A stretch of DNA of 64,000 bases from Chitinophaga vietnamensis (GTDB lineage: Bacteria; Bacteroidota; Bacteroidia; Chitinophagales; Chitinophagaceae). The position numbers were made by a program, and so were the translations under genes. The stretch spans positions 248,001-312,000 of the forward strand of contig NZ_CABHMS010000008.1 in the NCBI RefSeq assembly GCF_902167635.1, in the 5' to 3' direction. Numbering within the stretch: the first letter of the stretch is position 1; each line of letters starts with the position of its first letter. The notes under the pieces were generated by a model, which was not told the origin of the DNA, did not search any database, and saw only the letters and a list, made by a program, of their open reading frames with translations. This document shows positions 26,053 to 35,363 of the stretch, in pieces.

Positions 26053-27576
26053 CTATACGAGCAGATTACCGGTCATTTCCTTCGGAACGGGCAGGCCCAT
26101 GAAGTGCAGGATGGTAGGAGCGATATCACCCAGTTTGCCATCTTTCACGGCGCCTTTGAAGTCTTTACTGATGATAAAGAGGGGCACCAGGTTGAGGGTA
26201 TGGGCGGTATTGGGGGTACCATCGCTGTTGATCATGAAATCTGCATTACCGTGATCAGCAGTGAGGAAAATAGTATAATCGTTGTTGAGGGCGGCAGTCA
26301 CTACGCGTTCAACGCAGTGGTCAACTGTTTCCACCGCTTTCACTGCTGCTTCAAAAACGCCGGTATGGCCCACCATGTCGGCATTGGCGAAATTGAGGCA
26401 GATGAAGTCGGCGGTTTTGTTTTCAATTTCCGGAACGATGGTGTCAGTGACTTCATTGGCGCTCATTTCCGGTTGCAGGTCATAGGTGGCTACTTTCGGA
26501 GAAGGCACCATGAGTCTGCGTTCGCCCTCAAACTCCTTCTCACGGCCGCCGGAGAAGAAGAAGGATACGTGCGGGTATTTTTCTGTTTCGGCAATCCTGA
26601 TCTGTTTAAGACCATCTTGCGCCAGCACTTCGCCGAGGGTCATGTTCAGGTTGTCGTTCTCAAAGATAACATGAACATTTTTATAAGTTTTGTCATATTC
26701 TGTCATCGTGGTGTAGTACAGGTCCAGCGGCTGCATGCCGAAGTCGGGAAATGCTTCCTGGGTCAGCACTTGCGTGATTTCGCGGCAGCGGTCTGTACGG
26801 AAATTGAAGCAGAGCACTGCGTCACCGTTCTGGATGGTAGCAAGGGGCTGGTTCTGTTCATTCACTGCGATGATGGGCTTGATAAATTCGTCGGTCACGC
26901 CTTCGGCATAAGAGGCCTTCACAGCGGTGATCAGGTCGTGCGTAGGGGTACCGATACCATTTACCAGTGCATCGTAGGCGAGCTTCACACGTTCCCAGCG
27001 TTTGTCGCGGTCCATGGCGTAATAGCGGCCGGTGATGGAGGCTATTTTACCCGTAGTTTTTTGCAGGTGCGCGGAGAGATCTTCAAGATATCCCAGTCCG
27101 CCCTTCGGGTCTGTATCACGGCCATCGGTGAAGGCATGGATGAACAGTTGCTCTACGCCATTGTCTTTGGCGATCTGTGTCAATGCTTTCAGGTGATTGA
27201 TGTGGGAGTGTACGCCGCCATCGCTGACAAGCCCTATGAGGTGGAGTGCTTTGTTATTGTTGCGTGCATGGGCCAGGGTATCGAGCAGCACCTGGTTTTT
27301 CGCCAGTTCGCCATCTCTTGCGGCTACGTTGATTCTTTGCAGCTCCTGGTATACGATGCGGCCAGCGCCGATGTTCAGGTGACCTACTTCGGAATTGCCC
27401 ATTTGCCCGTCGGGCAGGCCTACCGCCTCACCGCAGGTAACCAGGTGGCTATGCGGATATTGCTTGTATAGGCCGCTCACAAACGGTGTTTTGGCGTGTG
27501 CAATCGCATCGGCTGCAGGAACTTTGCCTTCGCCCCATCCATCCATAATTACGAGAATGGCTCTTTTCTTTTCCAT
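26053..27576 (-). CDS. gpmI: 2,3-bisphosphoglycerate-independent phosphoglycerate mutase
   Basis: A 507-residue cytosolic metalloenzyme that interconverts 3- and 2-phosphoglycerate in glycolysis and gluconeogenesis. Asp12 in VIMDGWG and Ser62 in QMGNSEVGHLNIG are the metal ligand and the phosphoserine of the family; later HAFTDGRDTDP and FLTADHGNAD supply substrate and second-metal residues. Length is usual. The ATG at 27576 is preferred to a TTG two codons upstream. Monocistronic, with its own terminator. Confidence 0.95.
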   Translation of the reverse strand: MEKKRAILVIMDGWGEGKVPAADAIAHAKTPFVSGLYKQYPHSHLVTCGEAVGLPDGQMGNSEVGHLNIGAGRIVYQELQRINVAARDGELAKNQVLLDTLAHARNNNKALHLIGLVSDGGVHSHINHLKALTQIAKDNGVEQLFIHAFTDGRDTDPKGGLGYLEDLSAHLQKTTGKIASITGRYYAMDRDKRWERVKLAYDALVNGIGTPTHDLITAVKASYAEGVTDEFIKPIIAVNEQNQPLATIQNGDAVLCFNFRTDRCREITQVLTQEAFPDFGMQPLDLYYTTMTEYDKTYKNVHVIFENDNLNMTLGEVLAQDGLKQIRIAETEKYPHVSFFFSGGREKEFEGERRLMVPSPKVATYDLQPEMSANEVTDTIVPEIENKTADFICLNFANADMVGHTGVFEAAVKAVETVDHCVERVVTAALNNDYTIFLTADHGNADFMINSDGTPNTAHTLNLVPLFIISKDFKGAVKDGKLGDIAPTILHFMGLPVPKEMTGNLLV

Positions 27577-27787
27577 ATCCAATCTGGTTAGTTGTTATTT
27601 ATGGACGTGAAAGTAATTATTATGCCTCTAAATACTTTCTAAAAATTTTGCAAAATGAGACTTCGGAGAAAGGGGATGTTATGAGGCTAATTATACACAT
27701 TTAATCTCTCTTGTATTTGTTTGAAAATATATGTTATCTCTCCGTTATTATTTATAGATTCATTGCTACCACTATGATGTGATTTTG

Positions 27788-27817
27788 TTGAATTACAGTG
27801 CGTTTGGCATAATTTTG
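27788..27817 (+). promoter_or_regulatory. Promoter of the DUF4783 gene
   Basis: TTG at 27788-27790 and TAATTTTG at 27810-27817, 19 bases apart, fit the Bacteroidota layout. The start codon is at 27867. The rest of the gap back to gpmI is A/T rich with nothing else recognised. Confidence 0.5.
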
Positions 27818-27866
27818 GCTTTTAATTTGAGTTGGAATTTTCACATTTTTAATCAAATAACTGACA

Positions 27867-28277
27867 ATGAGAAAGCTATTGATTGTGCTGGGGATATTGT
27901 TGGGAGGATTTATTTCGGCATTTGCGCTTTCGGCAGGTTCATCGGAAAATTTACTGGCAGGGCCGTTTGATGACGTAGTGGGAGCAATCAGGCAAGGAGA
28001 CGTGAGCGGCTTATCCCGCTACCTGGACAATACCGTTGAAATAAACATTTCTGGGAAATCTAATTCCTATAGCAAAGCACAGGCAGAAATTATATTGAAA
28101 GATTTTTTCGCCAAAAACCAGGTGAAATCATTTGAACTCTTACACCAGGGCGGCGAAGGCTCTAAATTTGGCATCGGCACGCTGGCCACTTCCGGCGGCA
28201 GTTTCCGGCTCTCGTTCTTTCTGCAGAAGAAAGGCGCTTCAATGGTATTAAACGAATTGAGGTTTGAGAGCAAATAA
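27867..28277 (+). CDS. DUF4783 family secreted protein
   Basis: A 136-residue exported protein with a hydrophobic N-terminus (MRKLLIVLGILLGGFISAFA) and an NTF2-like DUF4783 domain (FDDVVGAIRQGDVSGLSRYLDNTVEINISGKSNSYSK, cited by ends; KDFFAKNQVKSF). Function is unknown. It precedes nadC, an arrangement often seen in Bacteroidota, but a terminator separates the two. Confidence 0.8.
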   Translation: MRKLLIVLGILLGGFISAFALSAGSSENLLAGPFDDVVGAIRQGDVSGLSRYLDNTVEINISGKSNSYSKAQAEIILKDFFAKNQVKSFELLHQGGEGSKFGIGTLATSGGSFRLSFFLQKKGASMVLNELRFESK

Positions 28278-28310
28278 AAACACACAACATAAAATAATTG
28301 AAAAACCTTG

Positions 28311-28347
28311 GTGCTCCGCATTTAATTGCGGGGCACTTTTTATTTTT
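28311..28347 (+). terminator. Terminator between DUF4783 and nadC
   Basis: GTGCTCCGCA (28311-28320) pairs with TGCGGGGCAC (28327-28336), one G-U, six-base loop, followed by a T-rich run to 28347. Confidence 0.8.
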
Positions 28348-28394
28348 GCACGCGGGCTGTAAGCCCATCCGGGAGAATAAAAAAATCATTCGGT

Positions 28395-29246
28395 ATGTTA
28401 GAAGAAGCAGCACTCCAGGCATTCATCAGAAGCGCACTGGCAGAAGATATAGGCAGCGGCGATCACTCTACGCTCGCCAGCATTCCACCGACCACCAAAG
28501 GCCAGGCACGCCTGAAGATCAAGGAAGACGGTATCCTTGCCGGCATGCAGGTAGCGGAAGCGGTCTTTAAATGGCTGGATATGTACACCGTTTTCAAGCC
28601 CTTCAAGCAAGATGGAGCATCCATGAAATCCGGTGAAGTGGCCTTTGAAGTGGAAGCCGCCATCCATACGCTCCTCATGGGCGAAAGACTGGTGCTCAAC
28701 TGCATGCAGCGTATGAGCGGCATCGCCACCCTCACCCATCAATATGTGGAAAAGCTCAAAGGCTATCATACCCGCGTGCTGGATACCCGCAAAACCACTC
28801 CTAACTTCAGGATGCTGGAAAAAGAAGCGGTTCGTATAGGCGGTGGCGTGAATCACCGCATGGGATTATACGATATGGTGATGCTGAAAGATAACCACAT
28901 CGACTTTTCCGGCGGCATCACCACAGCCGTTACCAAAACAGTGGCGTATTTGAAGGAACGTAATCTCCCGCTGAAAATAGAAGTGGAAGCCCGTAACCTC
29001 GAAGATGTGAAAGAGGTGCTGGCAGTAGGACATGTAGACCGTATCATGCTGGACAACTTCACACCGGAGCAATTAGCAGATGCGATGGCGCTCATCAACG
29101 GACGCCTCGAAACCGAAGCCTCTGGCGGCATCACGCTGGATACCATCGAAGCGTATGCAAAAACCGGCGTCGATTTTATCTCTGTAGGCGCTATCATTCA
29201 TCACGCTGTAAGCCTGGACCTGAGCCTGAAAGCGATCATTATATAA
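28395..29246 (+). CDS. nadC: Nicotinate-nucleotide pyrophosphorylase (carboxylating)
   Basis: A 283-residue cytosolic enzyme that makes nicotinate mononucleotide from quinolinate and PRPP in de novo NAD synthesis. Family signatures include ALAEDIGSGDHST, ERLVLNCMQRMSGIAT, VLDTRKTTPNFRMLEKEAVRIGGG (cited by parts), MLKDNHI and the C-terminal EASGGITLDTI followed by GVDFISVGAI. An in-frame upstream ATG at 28326 lies inside the preceding terminator, so the ATG at 28395 is the start. Confidence 0.93.
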   Translation: MLEEAALQAFIRSALAEDIGSGDHSTLASIPPTTKGQARLKIKEDGILAGMQVAEAVFKWLDMYTVFKPFKQDGASMKSGEVAFEVEAAIHTLLMGERLVLNCMQRMSGIATLTHQYVEKLKGYHTRVLDTRKTTPNFRMLEKEAVRIGGGVNHRMGLYDMVMLKDNHIDFSGGITTAVTKTVAYLKERNLPLKIEVEARNLEDVKEVLAVGHVDRIMLDNFTPEQLADAMALINGRLETEASGGITLDTIEAYAKTGVDFISVGAIIHHAVSLDLSLKAIII

Positions 29247-29255
29247 CGCATTATT

Positions 29256-30137
29256 TTGAAGAAGATCCTCTTTATCATCAACCGCAAAGCCGGCACCGAC
29301 CGTGAAAAGCGCCTGGATAGCGCTATCCGCCGGCATTTTCCTGCCGACCGTTATGAGGTCAGCATCACGCATCTCCAATACCTTGGACATGGCGCCGATC
29401 TGGCCCGCGAAGCGGTAGGTAATGGCGTACATACCGTGGTAGCGGTTGGCGGCGATGGTTCTATCAATGAAATCGCGCAAGGCCTTGTTGGCAGCAATAC
29501 GGCCATGGCTATCGTGCCGCTGGGCAGTGGCAACGGCCTCGCACGCGCACTCAAAATACCGCTGGACGTAGACAAGGCGCTCCGCCTTATTGTAGACGAC
29601 CGCCAGCGCCCGGTGGATGTAGGTTACGCAAACGACAACCTCTTCCTCAGCAATGCCGGCGTAGGCTTCGATGCACTGGTAGCAGACCAGTTCCGGCACA
29701 CCAAAAAACGCGGGCTTTACGGCTATGCCAAGCTGGTACTGAAAAGCTTCAATACCTATCAGCCGGGGGATTTCAACATCAGCATTGATGGTAAAACATT
29801 GCAGGAGAAAGCATTCCTGCTTACGGTAGCTAATGGCAACCAGTTTGGTTATGAATTTAAACTGGCGCCGGGCGCCAATGTATTCGATGGCCTGCTGGAT
29901 CTCTGCATTATGCCCCCCGTCAAATTTTATCACCTCCTCCCGGTAAGTATTTACTCTTTATTGGGTAATATTGATAAAACAAGATACCTGAAACATTACA
30001 CAGGCAAAGAGATCATCATCCGCAGCCCGTCATTGCAATACCTGCAGGTGGACGGCGACGCGGTGCCGCTCGCTGAAGATGGCGTGGTACGCCTGCGGGT
30101 ACACCCACAGGCTATCAGGGTAGTAGTGAATAATTAA
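29256..30137 (+). CDS. Diacylglycerol/lipid kinase family protein
   Basis: A 293-residue cytosolic kinase of the DAGK catalytic family (YegS/BmrU group), which phosphorylates a lipid hydroxyl using ATP. The nucleotide-binding motif GGDGS is at 65-69, followed by IVPLGSGNGLARAL. Bacteroidota members can act on diacylglycerol or sphingoid bases, and the sequence does not say which. The start is a TTG, 10 bases after nadC, since no ATG gives the conserved KKILFIINRKAG beginning. Confidence 0.85.
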   Translation: MKKILFIINRKAGTDREKRLDSAIRRHFPADRYEVSITHLQYLGHGADLAREAVGNGVHTVVAVGGDGSINEIAQGLVGSNTAMAIVPLGSGNGLARALKIPLDVDKALRLIVDDRQRPVDVGYANDNLFLSNAGVGFDALVADQFRHTKKRGLYGYAKLVLKSFNTYQPGDFNISIDGKTLQEKAFLLTVANGNQFGYEFKLAPGANVFDGLLDLCIMPPVKFYHLLPVSIYSLLGNIDKTRYLKHYTGKEIIIRSPSLQYLQVDGDAVPLAEDGVVRLRVHPQAIRVVVNN

Positions 30138-30155
30138 CCCTTCAATTGTAGTAAG

Positions 30156-30491
30156 ATGTCTAAGAAGAAGATGAACAACAACGGGATCGTTTATTCCACG
30201 GATCCCAGCTTTTCGTTCGAGCCAGCACATACAGACGATGTAGCCACCCTCTCTCCGGCCGAACAGCTGCTGAGGGTAAAGCTGGATACCAAGCAACGCG
30301 CCGGTAAAGTAGTAACACTGATCGATGGCTTTGTTGGTAAAGAAGAAGACCTGGAAAAACTGGGTAAAGAACTGAAAACAAAATGTGGTACCGGCGGTAG
30401 TGTGAAAGACGGCCAGATACTGATCCAGGGCGATTATAAAGAGAAAGTGGTGAAGTGGTTGCTGGACTGGGGCTACAAAAAAACGAAATAA
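30156..30491 (+). CDS. SUI1/eIF1-like translation factor (YciH family)
   Basis: A 111-residue protein with the SUI1 core: VKLDTKQRAGKVVTLIDGF, then LGKELKTKCGTGGSVKDGQILIQGDYKEKV (cited by ends), matching eIF1 and bacterial YciH. In bacteria it is thought to influence start-codon selection. It ends the nadC-lipid kinase-SUI1 group (spacing 18 bases to the kinase gene). Confidence 0.9.
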   Translation: MSKKKMNNNGIVYSTDPSFSFEPAHTDDVATLSPAEQLLRVKLDTKQRAGKVVTLIDGFVGKEEDLEKLGKELKTKCGTGGSVKDGQILIQGDYKEKVVKWLLDWGYKKTK

Positions 30492-30526
30492 TATTTTCTC
30501 CCCCGGAACTTCCGGGGGAGAAAATA
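30492..30526. terminator. Long perfect bidirectional terminator
   Basis: A perfect 17-bp inverted repeat (30492-30508 and 30510-30526) with CCCCCGG/CCGGGGG core and TATTTTCT/AGAAAATA ends. It sits exactly between the converging SUI1 and aldo/keto reductase genes. Confidence 0.85.
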
Positions 30527-30530
30527 CCGA

Positions 30531-31523
30531 TTAACGGTTTACTAATTTCATACTGAATTCTGTATAGCGCTGGCCGGCTACGGCATGCTGTTTCAGTAAA
30601 TCATCGATCGCCTGAAGTTCGGCCTGGCTCAGCTGAATATCCGCAGCTGCGGCGTTTTCTACCAGGTATTTCCTGCGTTTGGTGCCAGGGATCGGGATGA
30701 TGTCTTCACCTTGCGCCAGTACCCATGCTAACGAAAGCTGTGCGGTGGTAATACCTTTTTCTTTCGCAAATTTTTCAAGCGCATTTACGGTCTGAAGGTT
30801 CTGTTCAAAATTATCTCCCTGGAAGCGGGGCAGCCCTTTGCGGAAATCGCCGTCGCTTAATTGACCCATATCGGTAATGGCGCCGGTGGAAAGGCCACGC
30901 CCGAGCGGGCTGTAGGCCACGAGCGATGTACCGCCTTCGCGTGCTGCCTTCAGGATATCTCCTTCTACATCGCGGGTGAACAGGGAATATTCACTTTGCA
31001 GGGCAGCGATCGGATGTACGGCATTGGCTTTTCTCAGCGTTTCTGCGCTGGCTTCAGAGAGGCCGAGGAATCTTACCTTACCTTCTTTTACCAGTTCTGC
31101 CATCGCTCCTACTGTTTCTTCAACAGGCACGGTATCGTCTATACGATGTGAATAATAAAGATCGATCACATCTGTGTTAAGACGCTTCAAACTGGCTTCA
31201 CAAGCTTGTTTCAGGTACTTCGGAGAAGCGTCTACATAAAAAGATTTATCTTCTTTTACCCGAAAACCGAATTTAGTAGCAAGAAACACCTGATCACGTT
31301 TGGTAGCCAATATTTTCGAGAGCAGGATTTCGTTAGCTCCCTGTCCGTACATGTCGGCGGTATCCCAGAAATTGATGCCGAGTTCCAATGCCTTTTCCAA
31401 TGTAGCCAGTGATTCTTCTTCATTAAAATCCTGGCCACTGCCATAGGCAAACGACATACCCATGCAACCCAGTCCTATTGCGGAGACATTCACGCCTGTT
31501 TTTCCCAGTTTTCTGTACTGCAT
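30531..31523 (-). CDS. Aldo/keto reductase
   Basis: A 330-residue NADPH-dependent oxidoreductase of the AKR superfamily (AKR13-like). Catalytic Asp54 and Tyr59 are in FWDTADMYG, the catalytic lysine is in FLATKFG near 84, and the histidine in YYSHRID. The usual GLGCMGMS start and C-terminal [12 protein letters not shown] cofactor-binding segment are intact. An AraC regulator lies upstream on the same strand, with a -7 box TAATTTTG (31553-31546, minus) between, so separate transcription is likely. Confidence 0.9.
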   Translation of the reverse strand: MQYRKLGKTGVNVSAIGLGCMGMSFAYGSGQDFNEEESLATLEKALELGINFWDTADMYGQGANEILLSKILATKRDQVFLATKFGFRVKEDKSFYVDASPKYLKQACEASLKRLNTDVIDLYYSHRIDDTVPVEETVGAMAELVKEGKVRFLGLSEASAETLRKANAVHPIAALQSEYSLFTRDVEGDILKAAREGGTSLVAYSPLGRGLSTGAITDMGQLSDGDFRKGLPRFQGDNFEQNLQTVNALEKFAKEKGITTAQLSLAWVLAQGEDIIPIPGTKRRKYLVENAAAADIQLSQAELQAIDDLLKQHAVAGQRYTEFSMKLVNR

Positions 31524-31545
31524 ATTGATCTTTGTTTTAGTGATA

Positions 31546-31553
31546 CAAAATTA
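31546..31553 (-). promoter_or_regulatory. Putative -7 box for the aldo/keto reductase gene
   Basis: The minus strand reads TAATTTTG, matching TAnnTTTG, 23 bases upstream of the start codon. Confidence 0.4.
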
Positions 31554-31605
31554 GGTACAGGCGTACGGATAAAAATTGTAATACTCAAAGAGATACTTGT
31601 AAAAA

Positions 31606-32547
31606 TCAAAGTACTATTGCGCGGTATTCATACGGCGACTGTCCGCTGTGGTTACGGAAGAAATGCGTGAAATTACCAGGGTCTTCAAAGCCAAGGCACC
31701 AGGCTATTTCAGCGATCTGCCAGTCCGTGTGCATGAGCAACAGCCGCGCTTCCAGCAGGAGGCGCTGGCGGATATGCTCGCTCACTGTGCGGCCGGTCGT
31801 GTGTTTCACGCAGGCGTTCAGGTGGTTGGGGTGGGTATTCAGTATGTTCGCAAATTCTTTGGCTGTTTTTAATGCAATCTGTTCGGTGGTATGTTCAATC
31901 GGGAACTGCTTTTCCAGTTTATCGGTGAAGCGGTGCGACAACAATTGCGCAGCGGTAAGGCTCCTTACCGGGCCCGCGGCCTGCGCAATACGTTTACTTT
32001 CCAGCATCAGCAATTTGAGATAGATGAGGATCGCTTCCTGTTTAAAAGCGGCATTCTCTTTATACTCTTTCAACAACTGGCGGAAAATAGATTGCAGGTA
32101 TCCGCTCTGTTCTTCTGTGATGCTGAACACGCCTTGCGCGCCGAGCTGCAACAGCGGATATTGCAACAGCTCATGGTGTTGCGGTTCAAAAAGTTTCTCT
32201 GTAAAAATACAATAGTAGCCGTCCTGTTCGGATGAAGTGGCATGCCAGGTTTTCACTTCCTGCGGATGCAGGAATATCAAGGTAGGCCCATTGATCTCAT
32301 AGCGGCGCTCGCCGGCAGTATAAGTGCCGGTTCCTTTTGTGATCAGGCTGATCTTGTAATAATCGCGGCGACTGGCAGATACATCCTCCTTGATAGGATA
32401 ATCTTTCCGGGAGTGTACTGCAAAACAGCCATGGGCGGGTGCTTGCGGGCGTATCTCCCTGGGGGCGTATAAAAGCAGATCGTCGTTGAAATCCTCCATC
32501 CTCATGGTACGGATGGGAGTTGATTGCGCAGATTTATATGAAGGCAT
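31606..32547 (-). CDS. AraC family transcriptional regulator
   Basis: A regulator of about 313 residues with an N-terminal cupin-like sensor (YKISLITKGTGTYTAGERRYEI, cited by ends; FLHPQEVKTWH) and a C-terminal double helix-turn-helix (TAKEFANILNTHPNHLNACVKHTTG; DWQIAEIAWCLGFEDPGNFTHFFRNHSGQSPYEYR, cited by ends). It probably controls the adjacent aldo/keto reductase gene. A -7 box TAAATTTG (32558-32551, minus) lies only four bases before the ATG at 32547, so an internal ATG at 32505 or 32499 may be the true start. Confidence 0.85.
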   Translation of the reverse strand: MPSYKSAQSTPIRTMRMEDFNDDLLLYAPREIRPQAPAHGCFAVHSRKDYPIKEDVSASRRDYYKISLITKGTGTYTAGERRYEINGPTLIFLHPQEVKTWHATSSEQDGYYCIFTEKLFEPQHHELLQYPLLQLGAQGVFSITEEQSGYLQSIFRQLLKEYKENAAFKQEAILIYLKLLMLESKRIAQAAGPVRSLTAAQLLSHRFTDKLEKQFPIEHTTEQIALKTAKEFANILNTHPNHLNACVKHTTGRTVSEHIRQRLLLEARLLLMHTDWQIAEIAWCLGFEDPGNFTHFFRNHSGQSPYEYRAIVL

Positions 32548-32671
32548 ACCCAAATTTAATTATTCCTTAGATAACTTTATTTGCCCCAATGTTATCTTTT
32601 TAGAAGAAGTCATGCGCCGAAACCCTTGCAGATACTGGCTTGTTCTAAAAAATGAAACAATGTTGCGTTTT

Positions 32672-32853
32672 TATATTTGATTTTTTTGAAAAGATTTTAC
32701 AATTTGTTAACGCCTTTATCAACCAAAATCTTGTTATCATCAGCCCTGATGATATGCTTATGTAGAGCGGCCTGCCACATATGTTACGAACAAGATATTA
32801 TTTTTTTAGAGCGGAAATATGATGCGTTTTCACGTGCATATTTCCGCTTTTTT
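32672..32853 (+). ncRNA. Candidate small RNA or structured leader upstream of the GT39 gene
   Basis: TATATTTG at 32672-32679 is an exact -7 box. Downstream come a TATCATCAG-CC-CTGATGATA hairpin (32735-32754) and a strong terminator (stem 32810-32821 with 32837-32848, then T run). No supported coding frame fits. It could be a ~170-base small RNA or an attenuated leader of the GT39 gene at 32874. The rest of this 320-base gap, back to 32554, shows nothing else. Confidence 0.35.
32810..32853 (+). terminator. Terminator just before the GT39 gene
   Basis: AGCGGAAATATG (32810-32821) and CATATTTCCGCT (32837-32848) form a perfect 12-bp stem, followed by a T run. It ends about 20 bases before the GT39 start codon and has no gene on its own strand upstream. 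Confidence 0.75.
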
Positions 32854-32873
32854 GTAGAGATACCACCTATGAT

Positions 32874-34418
32874 ATGCAAATGAAAACACAACGCTCCCCT
32901 CTCTGGATATTCGCCACATTGCTGGTGTTGAAAGCAGTGGTGCAGTGGATAGCGGTAAGTCCGGCCTACGATCTGCAACGCGATGAATACCTGCACCTGG
33001 ACCTGGCCAATCATCTGGGCGCCGGTTACCTCTCTGTACCGCCATTTACGGCGTTTAATTCCTTGTTGATCGATTACTTGGGTGGTGGTGTTTTCTGGGT
33101 GCGTTTTTTTCCGGCTTTGTATGGCGCGCTTACAATGCTGCTCATCTGGAAGATGGTGCAAAGGCTTGGTGGTGGCTGGTTTGCGCAGGTGTTGGCCGGA
33201 TTGCTGTATATCTGTTCCGGGTATTCGCGGTTGAACATGCTGTACCAGCCTAATTCTTTTGACGTGCTTTCCTGGACCTTGTTGTTTTGGTTGTTGTTGA
33301 AATATATCGATGAGCAGAAGAACGTGGACCTGCTCTGGATGGGGGTGGTAGCGGGTTTCGGGATATTGAACAAATACAATATCTTCTTTTTGCTATTGGG
33401 ACTGGCGGCCGCGCTGTTATTATCGCCGCAACGAAAAATATTCCGCAACAAGTACCTGTACTTCGGGCTGCTGCTTGCATTGCTGATCATCTCTCCTAAC
33501 CTGCTATGGCAGGTCAGGCACGGGTTTCCGGTGATACATCACATGCAGGAGCTTACGGAAAAACAGCTGGTGCATGTGAACAGGATCGCGTTCCTGGCGG
33601 ATCAGCTGATCTTTTTCCTGCTGGGTTGTTTTGTGGTCATTGCGGCCTGGCTGGGCTTATTATTGCACAAGCCTTTCCGGCCATACCGGGTGATATTGCT
33701 CACTTATTTGCTGGTAATGCTGCTGTTCACTTACATGCAGGCAAAAAGTTATTATACCCTTGGCTTGTATCCCGTACTGCTGGCGTTTGGCGCGGTGTAC
33801 TGGGAGCGGATCTTCACGCACGACTGGACCAGGCATCTGCGTTGGGGATGGCTGGCGTTGGTAGTGATTCCTTTTATCTTCCTGTTCAATGCCATATTCC
33901 CTGTAATGTCGCCGCAACAGATACAGGTGCGCTCGGGCAAGTTCCGGGCACTGGGACTATTGCGTTGGGAAGATGGCAAAGACCATCCCCTGCCGCAGGA
34001 TTTTGCGGATATGTTGGGCTGGAAGCAGCTGGCGGCTATTACCCTGCAGGCTTATGAGCTGGTGCCGGCTTCGGCGCGGCCATACACATTGGTGCTTTGC
34101 TCGAACTATGGCGCGGCAGGAGCTGTAAACTATTATAACCGCGGCAAAATGCCGCTGGCCGTATCTTTCGACGCAGACTATGTTTTCTGGTTCCCCCGGA
34201 TGGACAGTATTCAATACATCATCAAGGTGGGCGAGGCGCCTGGAAAGGATATTTTACCTTATGTCGGCAAAGTATTGCCGGTAGGGCAGCTGCGGGATTC
34301 GCTGATGCGTGAAGATGGTTCAGGGGCGTACCTCTTGTCGGACCTGTCAGCCGAAGTGCCAGGCAGATTACGTAAACGCATATACGAAAAACAACTGCAA
34401 TACCGCGGAATGCCTTAA
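32874..34418 (+). CDS. Membrane glycosyltransferase, GT39/PMT family
   Basis: A 514-residue membrane protein with about 10-12 transmembrane segments in the first 360 residues and a soluble C-terminal domain. The first extracytoplasmic loop holds Arg36-Asp37-Glu38 (LQRDEYLHLD), the acidic motif typical of GT-C enzymes of the PMT/ArnT type. Such enzymes move a sugar from a polyprenyl-phosphate donor onto protein or lipid at the outer face of the inner membrane. No sugar or acceptor can be named. It converges on birA with no gap between stop codons. Confidence 0.82.
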   Translation: MQMKTQRSPLWIFATLLVLKAVVQWIAVSPAYDLQRDEYLHLDLANHLGAGYLSVPPFTAFNSLLIDYLGGGVFWVRFFPALYGALTMLLIWKMVQRLGGGWFAQVLAGLLYICSGYSRLNMLYQPNSFDVLSWTLLFWLLLKYIDEQKNVDLLWMGVVAGFGILNKYNIFFLLLGLAAALLLSPQRKIFRNKYLYFGLLLALLIISPNLLWQVRHGFPVIHHMQELTEKQLVHVNRIAFLADQLIFFLLGCFVVIAAWLGLLLHKPFRPYRVILLTYLLVMLLFTYMQAKSYYTLGLYPVLLAFGAVYWERIFTHDWTRHLRWGWLALVVIPFIFLFNAIFPVMSPQQIQVRSGKFRALGLLRWEDGKDHPLPQDFADMLGWKQLAAITLQAYELVPASARPYTLVLCSNYGAAGAVNYYNRGKMPLAVSFDADYVFWFPRMDSIQYIIKVGEAPGKDILPYVGKVLPVGQLRDSLMREDGSGAYLLSDLSAEVPGRLRKRIYEKQLQYRGMP

Positions 34419-35162
34419 CTAGCGGGCGTGTACGAACTCCACTTCACCGAAGCCCAGCTGCAGGATGGAGCCATCCCTTTCAAGGCATAGATGACCATCG
34501 GGCAGTACGTCGCGGATGGTGCCCTGGAATATCTCTCCTTCTTTTTTGTAGAGGGCTGGCTGTTGCCAACGGAATAGCCTGCTTTTAAATTCTTCGAGAA
34601 TATTGTCGTAATTGTCAGGTGAAAGGTTAGAGAGGCGTTTGTCGAGGTAGCTGCATAGTTCCTGTGCGAGGGCGGCGGCGTCCCAGGTTTTGCCGGTGAT
34701 CTGCCTCAGGGAAACAGGATTGGTGAGGTGTTCGGGGAAGCGGGCCTGGTTAAGGTTAATACCGATGCCGATAATGGCATATTGCCATACACTGCCTCTC
34801 AGGACGTTCTCAATGAGGATGCCCCCTGCCTTTCTGTCACGCCAGTAAATATCATTGGGCCATTTAATGAGGGTTTCATCTCCGGCGTAGGAACCATAGA
34901 AATCGGTGGCTGCCAATGCAACTGCCATGCTGAGTATGAATTGGCGGGAAAGCGGCAATGTGGCTGGTTGCAGGGCGATGGTAAGGGCGATGATATCGCC
35001 ACGTTCGGCGAGCCATTGTTTGCCGCGGGTGCCTTTTCCGGCCGTTTGGTTCCATGTAAACCAGGCTGTGCCTGATGTCACCTGCCCTGTGTTTACCTGT
35101 TCCATGGCATAGTTATTGGTGCTGTCGACTTTGTCTAAAATATGAAACGGGTGTCCTATCAC
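34419..35162 (-). CDS. birA: Biotin--[acetyl-CoA-carboxylase] ligase
   Basis: A 247-residue biotin protein ligase without the N-terminal DNA-binding domain of E. coli BirA, so it is an enzyme only. Motifs: DSTN (13-16), GKGTRGKQW (42-50, biotinyl-AMP binding), KWPND (100-104) and the catalytic Lys111 in RKAGGILIE. It biotinylates the acetyl-CoA carboxylase carrier protein. The start is GTG at 35162, which gives the usual N-terminal length. Confidence 0.92.
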   Translation of the reverse strand: MIGHPFHILDKVDSTNNYAMEQVNTGQVTSGTAWFTWNQTAGKGTRGKQWLAERGDIIALTIALQPATLPLSRQFILSMAVALAATDFYGSYAGDETLIKWPNDIYWRDRKAGGILIENVLRGSVWQYAIIGIGINLNQARFPEHLTNPVSLRQITGKTWDAAALAQELCSYLDKRLSNLSPDNYDNILEEFKSRLFRWQQPALYKKEGEIFQGTIRDVLPDGHLCLERDGSILQLGFGEVEFVHAR

Positions 35163-35277
35163 GTGAATCCTTTTTAGTCTGTTTTTCGGCCCGAAAAGTA
35201 GTTCATTTTATTATTTTCTTAACAAATTGGACAACCCCGGCGGTATATTTCTCAGCGTTATATTACTGCTTGTTTAG

Positions 35278-35285
35278 TAACTTTG
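35278..35285 (+). promoter_or_regulatory. Putative -7 box for rsfS-ftsH
   Basis: TAACTTTG matches TAnnTTTG and lies upstream of both candidate rsfS starts. No clear -33 was found. Confidence 0.35.
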
Positions 35286-35363
35286 ACAATTAAAGTTTAT
35301 TTTTAACAAAAACGTGATTTATTGGCACCCTTAACCGTTCTGAGCACGAGGAAAAAGGCGCAG

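Noticed and set aside
26029-27471. A 480-residue open frame opposite gpmI
   Set aside because: gpmI is a clear full-length enzyme with catalytic residues. The opposite frame has no recognised domain and is rich in His, Gly, Val and Phe, as expected of antisense translation of a conserved gene.
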